From an uncultured Kiloniellaceae bacterium (GTDB taxonomy: Bacteria; Pseudomonadota; Alphaproteobacteria; Kiloniellales; Kiloniellaceae): DNA of 64,000 nucleotides. The stretch covers positions 1 to 64,000 of the forward strand of contig CANMQP010000019.1 of NCBI GenBank assembly GCA_947500035.1, read 5' to 3'. Numbering within the stretch: position 1 is the stretch's first letter; each line of letters opens with the position of its first letter. The notes under the pieces are model-generated. The model was not told the DNA's origin, did no database searches, and saw nothing but the letters and a program-made list of their open reading frames with translations. Of the stretch, positions 26,526 through 35,198 are shown one piece after another. The translations under genes were made by a program, and so were the position numbers.

Positions 26526-27434
26526 ATGACCTCGACCACGCCCCTTAATTCGCCCTTGCAGGCGCCCCGGCCCTCCCCCCTGAACGCCATTCCCTTCGTC
26601 TGTCCGCTGGACGGTCAGCCGCTCGTGCCGGGGGCTGGCGCCCTGGTTTGCGCGAGCGGTCACAGCTTTGACATCTCGGCGCGCGGCTATATCAACCTGC
26701 TGCCCGTACAGTTCAAAAGGTCCCGCGATCCGGGGGACAGCAAGTCCATGGTGGCGGCGCGGCGGCGGGTGTTGGGCGCGGGCCTGTTCGATCCCCTGGC
26801 CGACGCGGTCTGCGGGATTGCCTACGAAGAATTTGCGGCGCGCGGGGAAGAAGAAACGCTGCTGGTGGATGCAGGCTGCGGAGAGGGTTTCTATACGGCG
26901 CGCCTTGCTGCGGACTTGCGCAATCGGATGGGGGACGCCACGCCGAAAGTTCTCGGCGCCGACATTTCCAAGTGGGCCGTGATGGCCGCCGCCAAGCGAA
27001 GTAAGCACGTAGCCTGGGTGGTGGCGAGCAACAAACGCCTGCCGCTGATTCCGGGGACAGTGACAGCAATTACCAGCCTCTTCGGATTTGAGACCTGGCC
27101 CGACTGGGCAGCGCTTCAGAACAGCGGGCAGTTCGTCCTGGTGGTGGATGCCGGACCGCGGCACCTGATCGAACTGCGCGAGATCATCTATCCAACGCTG
27201 CAGGTCCACGCGCCGCCCCGCCATGAAGCCGCCACGGCAAACGGCTATGAGCTCATGAGTGAAACTGCCAGCCGGTTTGAGGCAAGGGTCCCCAACGCGG
27301 AACTGCTGATGGATCTTTTGGAGATGACGCCGCACGGGCGCAAGTCAACGGCTGAAGCGCAAGAGAGGCTACGGGCGATGACCAGTCTGTCCCTGTCTGT
27401 TGATGCGGTGATCCGCAAATACCGCCGCAGGTGA
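26526..27434 (+). CDS. rlmA: 23S rRNA (guanine-N1)-methyltransferase RlmA-like
   Basis: This 302 aa protein has the RlmA layout. An N-terminal zinc-binding segment (F-V-C-P-L-D-G, then A-L-V-C-A-S-G-H-S-F-D) is followed by G-Y-I-N-L-L-P. The SAM-binding motif is D-A-G-C-G-E-G-F-Y near residue 115. It methylates a guanine of 23S rRNA and, in some species, affects macrolide binding. The C-terminal L-x-M-T-P-H-G motif is characteristic. Length matches the family. The paralogues RlmA(I) and (II) cannot be distinguished by eye. Confidence 0.9.
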   Translation: MTSTTPLNSPLQAPRPSPLNAIPFVCPLDGQPLVPGAGALVCASGHSFDISARGYINLLPVQFKRSRDPGDSKSMVAARRRVLGAGLFDPLADAVCGIAYEEFAARGEEETLLVDAGCGEGFYTARLAADLRNRMGDATPKVLGADISKWAVMAAAKRSKHVAWVVASNKRLPLIPGTVTAITSLFGFETWPDWAALQNSGQFVLVVDAGPRHLIELREIIYPTLQVHAPPRHEAATANGYELMSETASRFEARVPNAELLMDLLEMTPHGRKSTAEAQERLRAMTSLSLSVDAVIRKYRRR

Positions 27435-27521
27435 TGCGCCGCAGAAATAGGCGTTTCGGCCGGATAATCGGATCACGATCTGGCGAAATCCTTGTTCCAA
27501 ATTCCGCCAGATCGCGTCTAT

Positions 27522-27559
27522 CCGTCTTGAAGGCTTTAGGCCGTCGTGAAGGCTTTAGG
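27522..27559. repeat. 19-bp tandem duplication at the end of the Lys-rich gene
   Basis: CCGTCTTGAAGGCTTTAGG is followed directly by CCGTCGTGAAGGCTTTAGG. The second copy contains the stop codon of the lysine-rich gene on the minus strand. Confidence 0.9.
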
Positions 27560-27674
27560 CGGCCTTCTTCAGAGCCTTCTTCGCTTTTTTCAGCTTGGTC
27601 GACTGTTTGGCGACCTTGGCTTTACGGCTTTTGACTTCTTTCTTCAGGTCTTTGATCTTGGATTTCTTGGACAA
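27555..27674 (-). CDS. 39 aa lysine-rich basic mini-protein
   Basis: The frame starts at a TTG with AGGAG eight bases upstream and an in-frame stop immediately before, so this is the only sensible start. The product is 39 residues with 17 Lys, 2 Arg and few acidic residues (starts M-S-K-K-S-K-I-K-D-L-K-K; ends K-K-A-K-K-A-L-K-K-A-A). The spacing of Lys and Ala resembles histone-H1-like tails or nucleic-acid-binding peptides. It lies 41 bases after the ribbon-helix-helix-like gene on the same strand, so the pair may be an operon. Too short for routine gene finding; function unknown. Confidence 0.6.
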   Translation of the reverse strand: MSKKSKIKDLKKEVKSRKAKVAKQSTKLKKAKKALKKAA

Positions 27675-27715
27675 GGGTCATACTCCTATCAGGGGTTTCG
27701 AGGTATCGGAAGCAG

Positions 27716-27895
27716 TTAGTCCGGGCGCTCGTGCTTGCGCAGAAACTCGCGGATGAAATTGCGGACTTCCCGAGCCGCGCTGGAATCGAGCTCATCGCAG
27801 AGGTCAACAAACCGGTCTCTCTCCGCGCTGTTGATGCGAATGACCAGTTGACTGTCCTTCTTGGATTTCTTCTTCGTATTCTCCTTGGCACCCAT
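27716..27895 (-). CDS. Small ribbon-helix-helix-like DNA-binding protein
   Basis: This 59 aa protein has a basic N-terminus (A-K-E-N-T-K-K-K-S-K-K), then Q-L-V-I-R-I-N as the short beta strand and two helices (S-A-E-R-D-R-F-V-D-L-C-D-E-L and A-A-R-E-V-R-N-F-I-R-E-F-L). This is the order of a CopG/MetJ/Arc fold. I chose the ATG at 27895, with GAGG upstream, over the GTG at 27907. It probably binds the palindrome just upstream and represses its own operon, which includes the Lys-rich mini-protein. Confidence 0.75.
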   Translation of the reverse strand: MGAKENTKKKSKKDSQLVIRINSAERDRFVDLCDELDSSAAREVRNFIREFLRKHERPD

Positions 27896-27924
27896 CGTGG
27901 ACCTCACTTCCTGACTTCATATGG

Positions 27925-27956
27925 TGTATAGCCAACGACTATGCAATGGCTATACA
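27925..27956. promoter_or_regulatory. Operator-like palindrome upstream of the RHH gene
   Basis: TGTATAGCCA (27925-27934) and TGGCTATACA (27947-27956) are perfect 10-base inverted repeats with a 12-base spacer, 30 bases before the RHH gene start. This is the shape expected for an autoregulatory RHH operator. Confidence 0.65.
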
Positions 27957-28255
27957 TTTTTATGCGCACCGCTGCTGATGAAACCCGAACCCGAGGCTGT
28001 TCCGGCGCTGCTCATGAGCAACGCGGCAGATGACTGCGAAGAGGTCACGGGAAAGCACGGTGCTGCGGGCCGGCGGTAAATCCAGCTGGTCATATCAATT
28101 GCGCGCGCATTCTACTGAGAATTGCGCTATGAGAACTATGACGTCAAAATACTGTAACGAATCGTTAAAAAACCACTGCCGCCCGGGCGCCGGCCCCAAG
28201 CCCGGAAACCGCATGGGCAAAGCGCAGTGACCTGGCCACGTCGAGGAGTGCTTGT

Positions 28256-29488
28256 ATGCTGTTTCCGAAGTTGATGCAGAAGGTGATTCTGGAGGGCAAT
28301 CTGCGCCTGATCGATTCGCGGGGCCGCACCTACGACTGCGGTGACGGCAGCGGGGACCGCGTGACCCTGCGTCTGCAGAACCGGCTTCTTGAATACAGGC
28401 TGGTCCTGAATCCGCCGCTCTATCTCGCCGAGGCCTATATGGACGGCACCATCTCCATCGAGGAAGGCAGCCTGCGGATCTTTCTGGAGATGCTGGCGCG
28501 CAACTATCATGTGCTGGAGAAGAACAAGCTGGTCATGTTCGGCTTCAAGCTGGCCCGCCACACGCGCCGCCTGAAGCAATACAACCCGGTGGGCAAGGCC
28601 CAGAAAAACGTCGCCCACCACTACGATCTCTCCGGCGAGCTCTACGATCTTTTCCTGGATACGGACCGGCAGTATTCCTGCGCCTACTTCCGCAACGGCG
28701 ACGAGACCCTGGAGCAGGCCCAGACCGACAAAAAGCTGCATCTTGCCGCCAAGCTGTACCTGAACCGGCCAGGACTGAAGCTGCTGGACATCGGCTCAGG
28801 CTGGGGCGGGCTCGGCCTCTACATGGCGCAAGAAGGCGGTTGCGATGTCACGGGCGTGACCCTCAGCCGCGAGCAGCACAAGGTCAGCAGCGAACGGGTA
28901 AAAAAGGCCGGTCTGGAGAAGCAGGTGCAGTTTCACCTGCGCGATTACCGCGAAGACGACAACCGCTACGATCGCATTGTCTCTGTGGGCATGTTCGAGC
29001 ATGTCGGCAAGCAGAACTACCGCGAGTTCTTCGAGAAGGTCAGCGGGATGCTGAAAGACGACGGCGTCTTCGTGCTGCACTCGGTCGGCCGTATCAACGA
29101 CCCGGGCCCCACGAATCCCTTCATCCGTAAATACATCTTCCCCGGCGCCGACGTGCCGACCCTGGGCGAGGTCCTGCCGGTGATCGAGGACGTCATGCTG
29201 GAGGTCACGGACATCGAAGTGCTGCGCCTGCATTACGCCGAGACCCTGCGCATCTGGGAGGAACGCTTCCAGGCCAACCGGGCCCAGATCGCCGAGCACT
29301 ACGACGAGCGCTTCTGCCGCATGTGGGAAGCCTATCTGCTGGGCTGCGAAATGGGCTTCCGCCACCAGGGCCTCGTGGTCTTCCAGATCCAGATCACTAA
29401 GAGCCCCACGGCCGTGCCGCAAACCCGCGACTACATCTACGAGTGGGAACACGGCATCAAGAAGGATGCCACGCAAGCGGCGGAGTGA
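28256..29488 (+). CDS. cfa: Cyclopropane-fatty-acyl-phospholipid synthase
   Basis: This 410 aa enzyme adds a methylene from SAM across double bonds of membrane lipid acyl chains, making cyclopropane fatty acids and hardening membranes against acid and other stress. The SAM-binding motif L-L-D-I-G-S-G-W-G-G-L is near residue 178, with G-V-T-L-S-R-E-Q and S-V-G-M-F-E-H-V-G after it. N-V-A-H-H-Y-D-L-S-G-E-L-Y opens the catalytic domain. GAGGAG sits eight bases before the ATG. It appears monocistronic. Confidence 0.95.
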   Translation: MLFPKLMQKVILEGNLRLIDSRGRTYDCGDGSGDRVTLRLQNRLLEYRLVLNPPLYLAEAYMDGTISIEEGSLRIFLEMLARNYHVLEKNKLVMFGFKLARHTRRLKQYNPVGKAQKNVAHHYDLSGELYDLFLDTDRQYSCAYFRNGDETLEQAQTDKKLHLAAKLYLNRPGLKLLDIGSGWGGLGLYMAQEGGCDVTGVTLSREQHKVSSERVKKAGLEKQVQFHLRDYREDDNRYDRIVSVGMFEHVGKQNYREFFEKVSGMLKDDGVFVLHSVGRINDPGPTNPFIRKYIFPGADVPTLGEVLPVIEDVMLEVTDIEVLRLHYAETLRIWEERFQANRAQIAEHYDERFCRMWEAYLLGCEMGFRHQGLVVFQIQITKSPTAVPQTRDYIYEWEHGIKKDATQAAE

Positions 29489-29571
29489 GGTCTCGGTTTA
29501 TACCTGCCCCCCTGTGACCCCACAGCAGGTCTGAACTGGAAACTCATACTCGCTTGAACAAGACGGATACG

Positions 29572-30705
29572 TTAGTCCTTCACGACCAGTTCGTTCTGGA
29601 GACTGTCGGTTTTCTGGCGCAGGTCACCGGTAATGCTCAGGATGTCGTTTGAAGACTGACTGACATCGCCGGCGGTCTCGGACACGGTCGCGATGCCCGA
29701 GGTGATGTCGGCGACGCCACGGGTGGCTTCTTCGATGTTGCGCGCGATCTCGGAGGTCGCCGCACCCTGCTCTTCGATTGCGGCGGCGATGGCGGTGGCC
29801 ACCTGGTTCAGGCTCTCGATGGTCTCTCCGACACCACTGATCGAGGAGACCGACTTTTGCGTCGCGTCCTGAATTTCCGCAATCTGCTCGCTGATTTCGC
29901 TCGTCGCCTTCGCGGTTTCGGTGGCCAGCGCCTTGACCTCGGCGGCCACGACCGCGAAGCCCTTGCCCATCTCACCGGCCCGGGCGGCCTCGATGGTGGC
30001 GTTCAGGGCCAGCAGGTTGGTCTGTCCGGCAATCTTGCTGATCATCTCGACCACCTCGCCGATCCGCTCGGACGTGCTGGAGAGCTCGCCCATGATCTCG
30101 GTGGTGTTCTTGCTCTCGGCCACGGCTTCGCCGGAAATCGTGGAGCACTGCGAGACCTGGCGGTTAATCTCCTGAATGGAAGACGTCAGCTCCTCGGCGG
30201 CGGATGCAACGGTTTGAACATTAGTGAGCGCTTCCTCCGCCCCCGCGGCAACGCTGACGGATTTCTCGCGCGTCACATCGGCGGACTTGCCCATGCCGTT
30301 GGCTTTGTCCTGAAACTGCGCCACGGCCTCATTCAAGGCGCCGACCATATCGCCAAAGGCACTCATCTTGCCGGCGACCCCGTCGGCGGCCTGGTTGATC
30401 GCGCGGGCGGCGGTCAGAAAACTGCCCTGCATGCCGGCTTCAACAATGCGGCGGAAATGCCTGTTCTTCTCGACATAGTGCAGACAAGCCGTCGACTCCC
30501 GAACGTATGCATCCATGCGATCGATCATCTCATTGAGTTTCAGACAGAGGTCCCGCTCCTGTCCGGCTTCGGACGGGATGTCCAGGATGCGCGCTTCGAA
30601 GTCGCCCTCGCAAATGCGCTGACAAACCGCGATCATCTCTTCGGTCTTACCGCCGCCGCTCTGCGCAACAGCGTTTCCATCTCTCTTGAACGCCAGATTT
30701 AACAT
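29572..30705 (-). CDS. Soluble methyl-accepting chemotaxis protein
   Basis: This 377 aa chemoreceptor has no membrane segment. The N-terminal 130 residues hold two HAMP-like helical stretches ([11 protein letters not shown]). The C-terminal signalling coiled coil has the highly conserved tip [21 protein letters not shown]. It should control CheA kinase activity from the cytoplasm. The gene directly follows a PAS gene on the same strand, suggesting that the PAS protein is its sensor input. GGGGGATAAGAC precedes the ATG. Confidence 0.93.
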   Translation of the reverse strand: MLNLAFKRDGNAVAQSGGGKTEEMIAVCQRICEGDFEARILDIPSEAGQERDLCLKLNEMIDRMDAYVRESTACLHYVEKNRHFRRIVEAGMQGSFLTAARAINQAADGVAGKMSAFGDMVGALNEAVAQFQDKANGMGKSADVTREKSVSVAAGAEEALTNVQTVASAAEELTSSIQEINRQVSQCSTISGEAVAESKNTTEIMGELSSTSERIGEVVEMISKIAGQTNLLALNATIEAARAGEMGKGFAVVAAEVKALATETAKATSEISEQIAEIQDATQKSVSSISGVGETIESLNQVATAIAAAIEEQGAATSEIARNIEEATRGVADITSGIATVSETAGDVSQSSNDILSITGDLRQKTDSLQNELVVKD

Positions 30706-30717
30706 GTCTTATCCCCC

Positions 30718-31245
30718 TTACGCTGCCAGCGCCAAGCCGGCGACGAACTCGTCATAACGCTGTTCCTTACCCGCCAGCATATCGAGCATTTTTTGATGAG
30801 ATGCGGCCAGCCCGTCCTTGCGATTCGCATGGCTCTCTTCGATGCCCGAGAGCTCCCGGTAGAGCGGGATGACAACCGACTGGATCGTCTGCGGGTTGGG
30901 CAGGCGGCGCGTTGAGTGGTAGCCGATGATCTGTCCGGCGGCATCATAACTGGGGGTCACATGCGCCAGCACCCAGTAATGGTCACCGTTCTTTCCCATA
31001 TTCATCACGTAGGCAAAGATCTCGCTGCCGGTTTTGAGCGTATCCCACAGAAGCTTGAAGACGCAGCGCGGCATGTCCGGATGACGGATCATCGAGTGCG
31101 GCTGTCCGATCACCTCGGCCTCCGTATAGCCGGCAATATCGAGAAAAATATCGTTGGCGTAAGTCAGTCGGCCTTTCAGATCCGTTTTACTGACGATCAG
31201 ATCATTCGCGTCGAAAAAGACTTCGCGGCCACTTGGGGCTGTCAT
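30718..31245 (-). CDS. PAS-domain protein, Aer-like sensor
   Basis: This 175 aa protein has one PAS domain similar to the N-terminus of the energy-taxis receptor Aer: T-D-L-K-G-R-L-T-Y-A-N-D-I-F, then S-M-I-R-H-P-D-M-P and Y-W-V-L-A-H-V-T-P. That domain type usually binds FAD and senses redox state. The C-terminal 50 residues are helical. The gene ends 12 bases before the receptor gene, so the two form an operon that looks like an Aer receptor split into separate sensor and signalling proteins. Confidence 0.9.
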   Translation of the reverse strand: MTAPSGREVFFDANDLIVSKTDLKGRLTYANDIFLDIAGYTEAEVIGQPHSMIRHPDMPRCVFKLLWDTLKTGSEIFAYVMNMGKNGDHYWVLAHVTPSYDAAGQIIGYHSTRRLPNPQTIQSVVIPLYRELSGIEESHANRKDGLAASHQKMLDMLAGKEQRYDEFVAGLALAA

Positions 31246-31765
31246 GGCATTGTCCCATCTTCGGTCGGGCCATCATCGACCCGGGGCCACGCCGTTGAAA
31301 CGGAACCCCATGGTCGTGGTGGCGAGAGTTTTTCATGGTTGCAACGCGTGCAACCAAAATAAGAACACATCCCTTGTGTCAATTAACGAATACAGCGATT
31401 TTTTTTAAAACTACGTTAAAATCGAAGATAAAATCACACACCCCTATATAGTTGCAAAGCATACACGCATAAAATGGTATTCTATTCAGATCTGAAACGA
31501 ATTCCATCAGTCAAAAATACCAATTTCTCTAATAAAGAGACGATATAATCTCTAAACATAAGAAAAATAATTAGAATATGGCGAGATCTGAGATCTAAAA
31601 GACAGTCATTACTGACAGATAATGCCAGAAATTCACCTGCCGCGGATGAAACAAGAAGACCCGTAAAACCCCCGGTTTCTTATTTCACGGCAGTGTTCTA
31701 TCCCTGCAGAAAAGCCTGTAAGCTGCTTCAGTGAGCAACCGGCCAGGTTTCATACCCCTTGCAGT
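31246..31765. other. AT-rich intergenic stretch
   Basis: About 520 bases between divergent PAS/MCP and Crp/Fnr genes, strongly AT-rich from 31340 to 31620 in an otherwise GC-rich window. I see no gene. The palindrome-like AGATCTGAGATCT lies near 31585. It may be regulatory DNA or foreign sequence. Confidence 0.5.
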
Positions 31766-32485
31766 ATGAAAGAACCGCATGTCATGAGCAGGGCGCCTCG
31801 GCAAAAATCCAAAGAAACAGGCGTTGAAAATGCGTCTCTGTTCTTCACAAGCCTGCCGGAAGACATTGCCGCGGCGCTTCAAGCCCGCGCAGTCACCAGG
31901 GCCTACGACCGCGGGCAGATGGTGTTTTTGCAGGGCGATCCGGCGGAGAGCGTGTTCATTGTCATCGAAGGCTGGGTCAAGCTGTTCCGCAGCACGCGGC
32001 ACGGCAGCGAAGCCGTGGTCGGGGTCTTTACCAAGGGTCAAAGCTTCGGCGAGGCTCTGGTCTTTCGTGACGAAGTCTTCCCTTTCGGAGCCGAGGCCGT
32101 CACCCCCTGCAGGCTGATGCAGGTGAGCGCTGGGACGATTTCAGATCTCATGACCTCGCGGCCGGAAGTCTGCACCGCGATCATCACCGCCATCTTCAAG
32201 CACCTTCACACCCTGGTGGAACAGATCGAGCAGCTGACCACGCAGACCGGACGGCAACGGGTCGCCACGTTTCTGCTGGAACTCTGCGCCGTCTCGTCCG
32301 GGCCCTGCACGGTCACGCTGCCCTACGACAAGGTGCTGATTGCCGGGCGGCTGGGCATGAAACCCGAAAGCCTGTCGCGGGCGTTTCACCGGCTTCAGGA
32401 TGTCGGCGTGCAAATCAATCAGAATCATGCCGCGATCGCAGACGTCGCGCAGCTTCAGTCCTACGTGAGCGAGGACCGAAGCTAG
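31766..32485 (+). CDS. Crp/Fnr-family transcriptional regulator
   Basis: This 239 aa protein has a cNMP-like sensor beta-barrel (residues about 25-140, with G-Q-M-V-F-L-Q-G-D-P-A-E-S-V-F-I-V-I-E-G) and a C-terminal HTH (V-L-I-A-G-R-L-G-M-K-P-E-S-L-S-R-A-F-H-R-L). The recognition helix E-S-L-S-R fits FNR/DNR-type DNA reading. There is no N-terminal Cys cluster, so no FNR iron-sulfur cluster; the layout resembles DNR/NnrR nitric-oxide-type or CooA-like regulators. Its targets are unknown. Confidence 0.9.
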   Translation: MKEPHVMSRAPRQKSKETGVENASLFFTSLPEDIAAALQARAVTRAYDRGQMVFLQGDPAESVFIVIEGWVKLFRSTRHGSEAVVGVFTKGQSFGEALVFRDEVFPFGAEAVTPCRLMQVSAGTISDLMTSRPEVCTAIITAIFKHLHTLVEQIEQLTTQTGRQRVATFLLELCAVSSGPCTVTLPYDKVLIAGRLGMKPESLSRAFHRLQDVGVQINQNHAAIADVAQLQSYVSEDRS

Positions 32486-32567
32486 GGCGGCCTGAGCCAG
32501 AGTTGCAGCTCATGGATTCGAGTGTTAGCGTCTGCCAGTGCCCCTTCCGCGGAATTGAGAGATAGCT

Positions 32568-33035
32568 ATGCGCTGGATTTTTCTGTCGGCCACTCATCTT
32601 GCCGTGCTCGCGATCGGTTTTGCGCTCGGGGTTTATTTTTTACCGGTCCTGACCGCGCCTGAAAGCCTGGACGATGGCATGCTGGCCAGCAAGGCCGAGG
32701 GCGCCCTCTTCAAGACGAGCTTCAGCCGTGAGCTCAAGGGCAGCGACTTCCTGCATTGGGGCGAGGGCAGCGTGAGCATTTCCGCGCAGAACGTTGTGCA
32801 TCAGGGAAACCTCGCGCCCGGCCCCGACTACAAACTCTACCTGGTGAAAGACTTCGTCGAGAACGAAGAAGAGTTTCTCCGGGTGAAGAGCGAAGCGCAG
32901 GTCATCGGTGACGTGAAAACCTTCGACGGCTTTTTGCTCGAGGTTCCGGCGGACGTAGACGTCAGCGATTACTCCACCGTGCTTGTCTGGTGCGAAGCCT
33001 TTAGCGAGTTCATCACCGCGGCGAAGTACCAGTAA
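32568..33035 (+). CDS. DM13-domain protein with N-terminal membrane anchor
   Basis: This 155 aa protein has an N-terminal helix (F-L-S-A-T-H-L-A-V-L-A-I-G-F-A-L-G-V-Y-F-L) and then a domain like DM13: G-S-V-S-I, P-G-P-D-Y-K-L-Y-L-V, F-D-G-F-L-L-E-V-P and V-L-V-W-C-E-A-F. DM13 has a near-invariant Cys (here in V-W-C-E) and is proposed to work in redox or electron transfer. GAGAGATAGCT lies upstream of the ATG. It stands alone. Confidence 0.85.
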   Translation: MRWIFLSATHLAVLAIGFALGVYFLPVLTAPESLDDGMLASKAEGALFKTSFSRELKGSDFLHWGEGSVSISAQNVVHQGNLAPGPDYKLYLVKDFVENEEEFLRVKSEAQVIGDVKTFDGFLLEVPADVDVSDYSTVLVWCEAFSEFITAAKYQ

Positions 33036-33221
33036 GCCTGAGCTTTGCGTACGGGTATGCATGCCGGCAACTCACGCCTGAAGTGTTGGTGCGCCCATTG
33101 CAGTTCCGATCTCTCGGCCGCAATGAAAGCTTCATAAAACAACCCAGGTGATAATTCTTTTTCCGGACCTATATTGACTTTGGCACGGCCATCGCCCACC
33201 GGAAAACGAGTGACCTCACCC

Positions 33222-34910
33222 ATGACGACGACTTCCCCCGCGACTGAAGCAGCCCAAACCTCCGTCGATCCTTTGAATGCCTCCGATCCCTACGCCAGGG
33301 AAGCGCAGACCTTCCCGGTCCTGAACGACGATCAGATTGCGCGGCTCGCGGATTACGGAAAGACCGAAGAACTCGAGAAAGGCACCATCCTCTTTTCCCG
33401 CGGCGACAGGGGCGCTGACTTTTTTCTGCTGCTCGAGGGCAGCATTGAAATCTACGAGGAGCTCGGCAACGGCAGGACCGAGACCATTACGGTCCATCGG
33501 AAACACCAGTTCACCGGCGAGCTCGATCTCTTCAACGACCGCAAGATTCTGGTCGGCGGCCGCACCGGCGAAGACAGCAAACTCGTTCGCCTCACCCGCG
33601 CAGACTTCAACCGCATGTCCAGTACGGAACAGGACATCGGCGAGATCATCATGCGCGCCTTCATCCTGCGCCGCTCGGCCTTCCTGCTGCATAACCAGGC
33701 GGGCGTGACGCTGGTCGACCACGGCAACACGTTCAACTGCCTGCGGATCCAGCGCTTCCTGGTGCGCAACGGGTATCCGGTCCGCGTGCTGAACGATGAC
33801 GATGCGGCGCGGCGGAAAGTCATCGAGGGCTGTAGCGTGGATATGAACAACCTGCCGGCTGTGGTGGTGCCCGGCGACAAGGTGCTTCAGAACCCTTCGA
33901 CGGCGGAACTGGCTGACGAGCTCGGACTCACCGAAGATATCGATGAGGATCACATTTTCGATCTTGCAGTCGTGGGCGCAGGGCCATCAGGCCTCTCCGC
34001 TGCGGTATACGCCGCCTCGGAAAACCTGGACACCATCGTTATTGAAGAAGAAGCGCCCGGCGGTCAGGCGGGCACCAGCTCGAAGATCGAGAACTACCTC
34101 GGCTTCCCGACCGGCATCTCCGGCCAGGCGCTGGCGGGCCGTGCCTGGATTCAAGGTCAGAAATTCGGCGCCCAGTTCGCGATTGCCCGCGCCGCCGAGG
34201 CGATTCGCAAGCAAGGCGATAGCTTCGAGATTACCATCGCGGGCGGCACGCGGGTACGTTCGCGCGCGGTGGTCCTGGCCTGTGGCGCGACCTACCGGAA
34301 ACTCTCGCTGGAGAACTATGAGAAGTACGAAGGTCAAGGTATCCACTACGCGGCAACGGCCATCGAAGGCCAGCTCTGCGGCGATGAGGAGGTGATCGTG
34401 GTCGGCGGCGGCAACTCGGCGGGCCAAGCCGCGGTCTTTCTCTCCGGCTTCGCGGAGCATGTGCATGTGCTGGTCCGCCAGGACGGCCTGGCCGCCAGCA
34501 TGTCGGACTACCTGGTGCGGCGGATCGAGCAATCCTCGAAGATCACGCTCCACACCAACAGCGAAATCTCGGAACTCCATGGTGAGCGGCTCCTGAGCAA
34601 GGTGACCTGGAAGAACCGCAAGAGCGGCGAAACCTCGACCCGCGATGTGCACAACGTTTTTGTCATGATCGGGGCCGTCCCCAATACCAAGTGGCTCGGC
34701 GATTGCGTCGAACTGGACGATCACGGCTTCGTTAAAACGGGACAGACCGGGGAGTCCGGCGCGTCCAACTCGCCCTTTGCCACTTCGATCGAGGGAATCT
34801 TCGCTGTCGGCGACGTACGTGCCAGCTCGGTCAAGCGGGTTGCTTCGGGTGTGGGCGAAGGCTCCGTCTGCATCAGCTCGATCCACCAGTTCATGGCGGA
34901 GCGGAGCTAG
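33222..34910 (+). CDS. cNMP-binding / thioredoxin-reductase-like fusion
   Basis: This 562 aa protein joins three modules. A cyclic-nucleotide-binding-like domain comes first (residues about 30-150, G-D-R-G-A-D-F-F-L-L-L-E-G-S). A degenerate thioredoxin-like middle (about 157-235) has N-C-L-R in place of CxxC and the cis-Pro-like L-P-A-V-V. A thioredoxin-reductase-like flavoprotein follows, with FAD motif G-A-G-P-S-G near 250 and NADPH motif G-G-G-N-S-A-G near 393. The redox CxxC of thioredoxin reductase is missing (A-A-T-A), with a lone Cys in G-Q-L-C-G-D. It is therefore unlikely to reduce thioredoxin. An in-frame GTG at 33210 is an alternative start. Confidence 0.9.
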   Translation: MTTTSPATEAAQTSVDPLNASDPYAREAQTFPVLNDDQIARLADYGKTEELEKGTILFSRGDRGADFFLLLEGSIEIYEELGNGRTETITVHRKHQFTGELDLFNDRKILVGGRTGEDSKLVRLTRADFNRMSSTEQDIGEIIMRAFILRRSAFLLHNQAGVTLVDHGNTFNCLRIQRFLVRNGYPVRVLNDDDAARRKVIEGCSVDMNNLPAVVVPGDKVLQNPSTAELADELGLTEDIDEDHIFDLAVVGAGPSGLSAAVYAASENLDTIVIEEEAPGGQAGTSSKIENYLGFPTGISGQALAGRAWIQGQKFGAQFAIARAAEAIRKQGDSFEITIAGGTRVRSRAVVLACGATYRKLSLENYEKYEGQGIHYAATAIEGQLCGDEEVIVVGGGNSAGQAAVFLSGFAEHVHVLVRQDGLAASMSDYLVRRIEQSSKITLHTNSEISELHGERLLSKVTWKNRKSGETSTRDVHNVFVMIGAVPNTKWLGDCVELDDHGFVKTGQTGESGASNSPFATSIEGIFAVGDVRASSVKRVASGVGEGSVCISSIHQFMAERS

Positions 34911-34971
34911 ACCGGATCATATTTAGACGGAAACACTCCGCGTTTTCATCTAAATATGTGAATCCGTTCTA
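34908..34971. repeat. Nested palindrome 3
   Basis: Outer arms TAGACCGGATCA (34908-34919) and TGAATCCGTTCTA (34959-34971) are near-perfect. Inner arms ATATTTAGA (34919-34927) and TCTAAATAT (34949-34957) are perfect. It starts at the stop codon of the fusion gene. Confidence 0.75.
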
Positions 34972-34982
34972 AGTTTTACAGG

Positions 34983-35046
34983 TAGATCAGATTCACAAGC
35001 ACGATGCATCGCCTTCGGCGATTCCATCTAAACTTGATCTGATCTA
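34983..35046. repeat. Nested palindrome 4
   Basis: Outer arms TAGATCAGAT (34983-34992) and ATCTGATCTA (35037-35046) are perfect. The inner hairpin ATCGCC-TTC-GGCGAT is at 35008-35022. It directly follows nested palindrome 3. Confidence 0.75.
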
Positions 35047-35198
35047 GGACAGTATTCGGGGCCCGGCGAAACCGGGACAGAATTCTATCAAAGGCTGCAT
35101 TGATTCCATCGGCGTTCTCCTCATGTGTTCCGTTGGAGTGCTCTGCAGTGCATGCGAACAGCAAAGCCATAATCGACAACAGAGGCGAGGGAGCGGAC

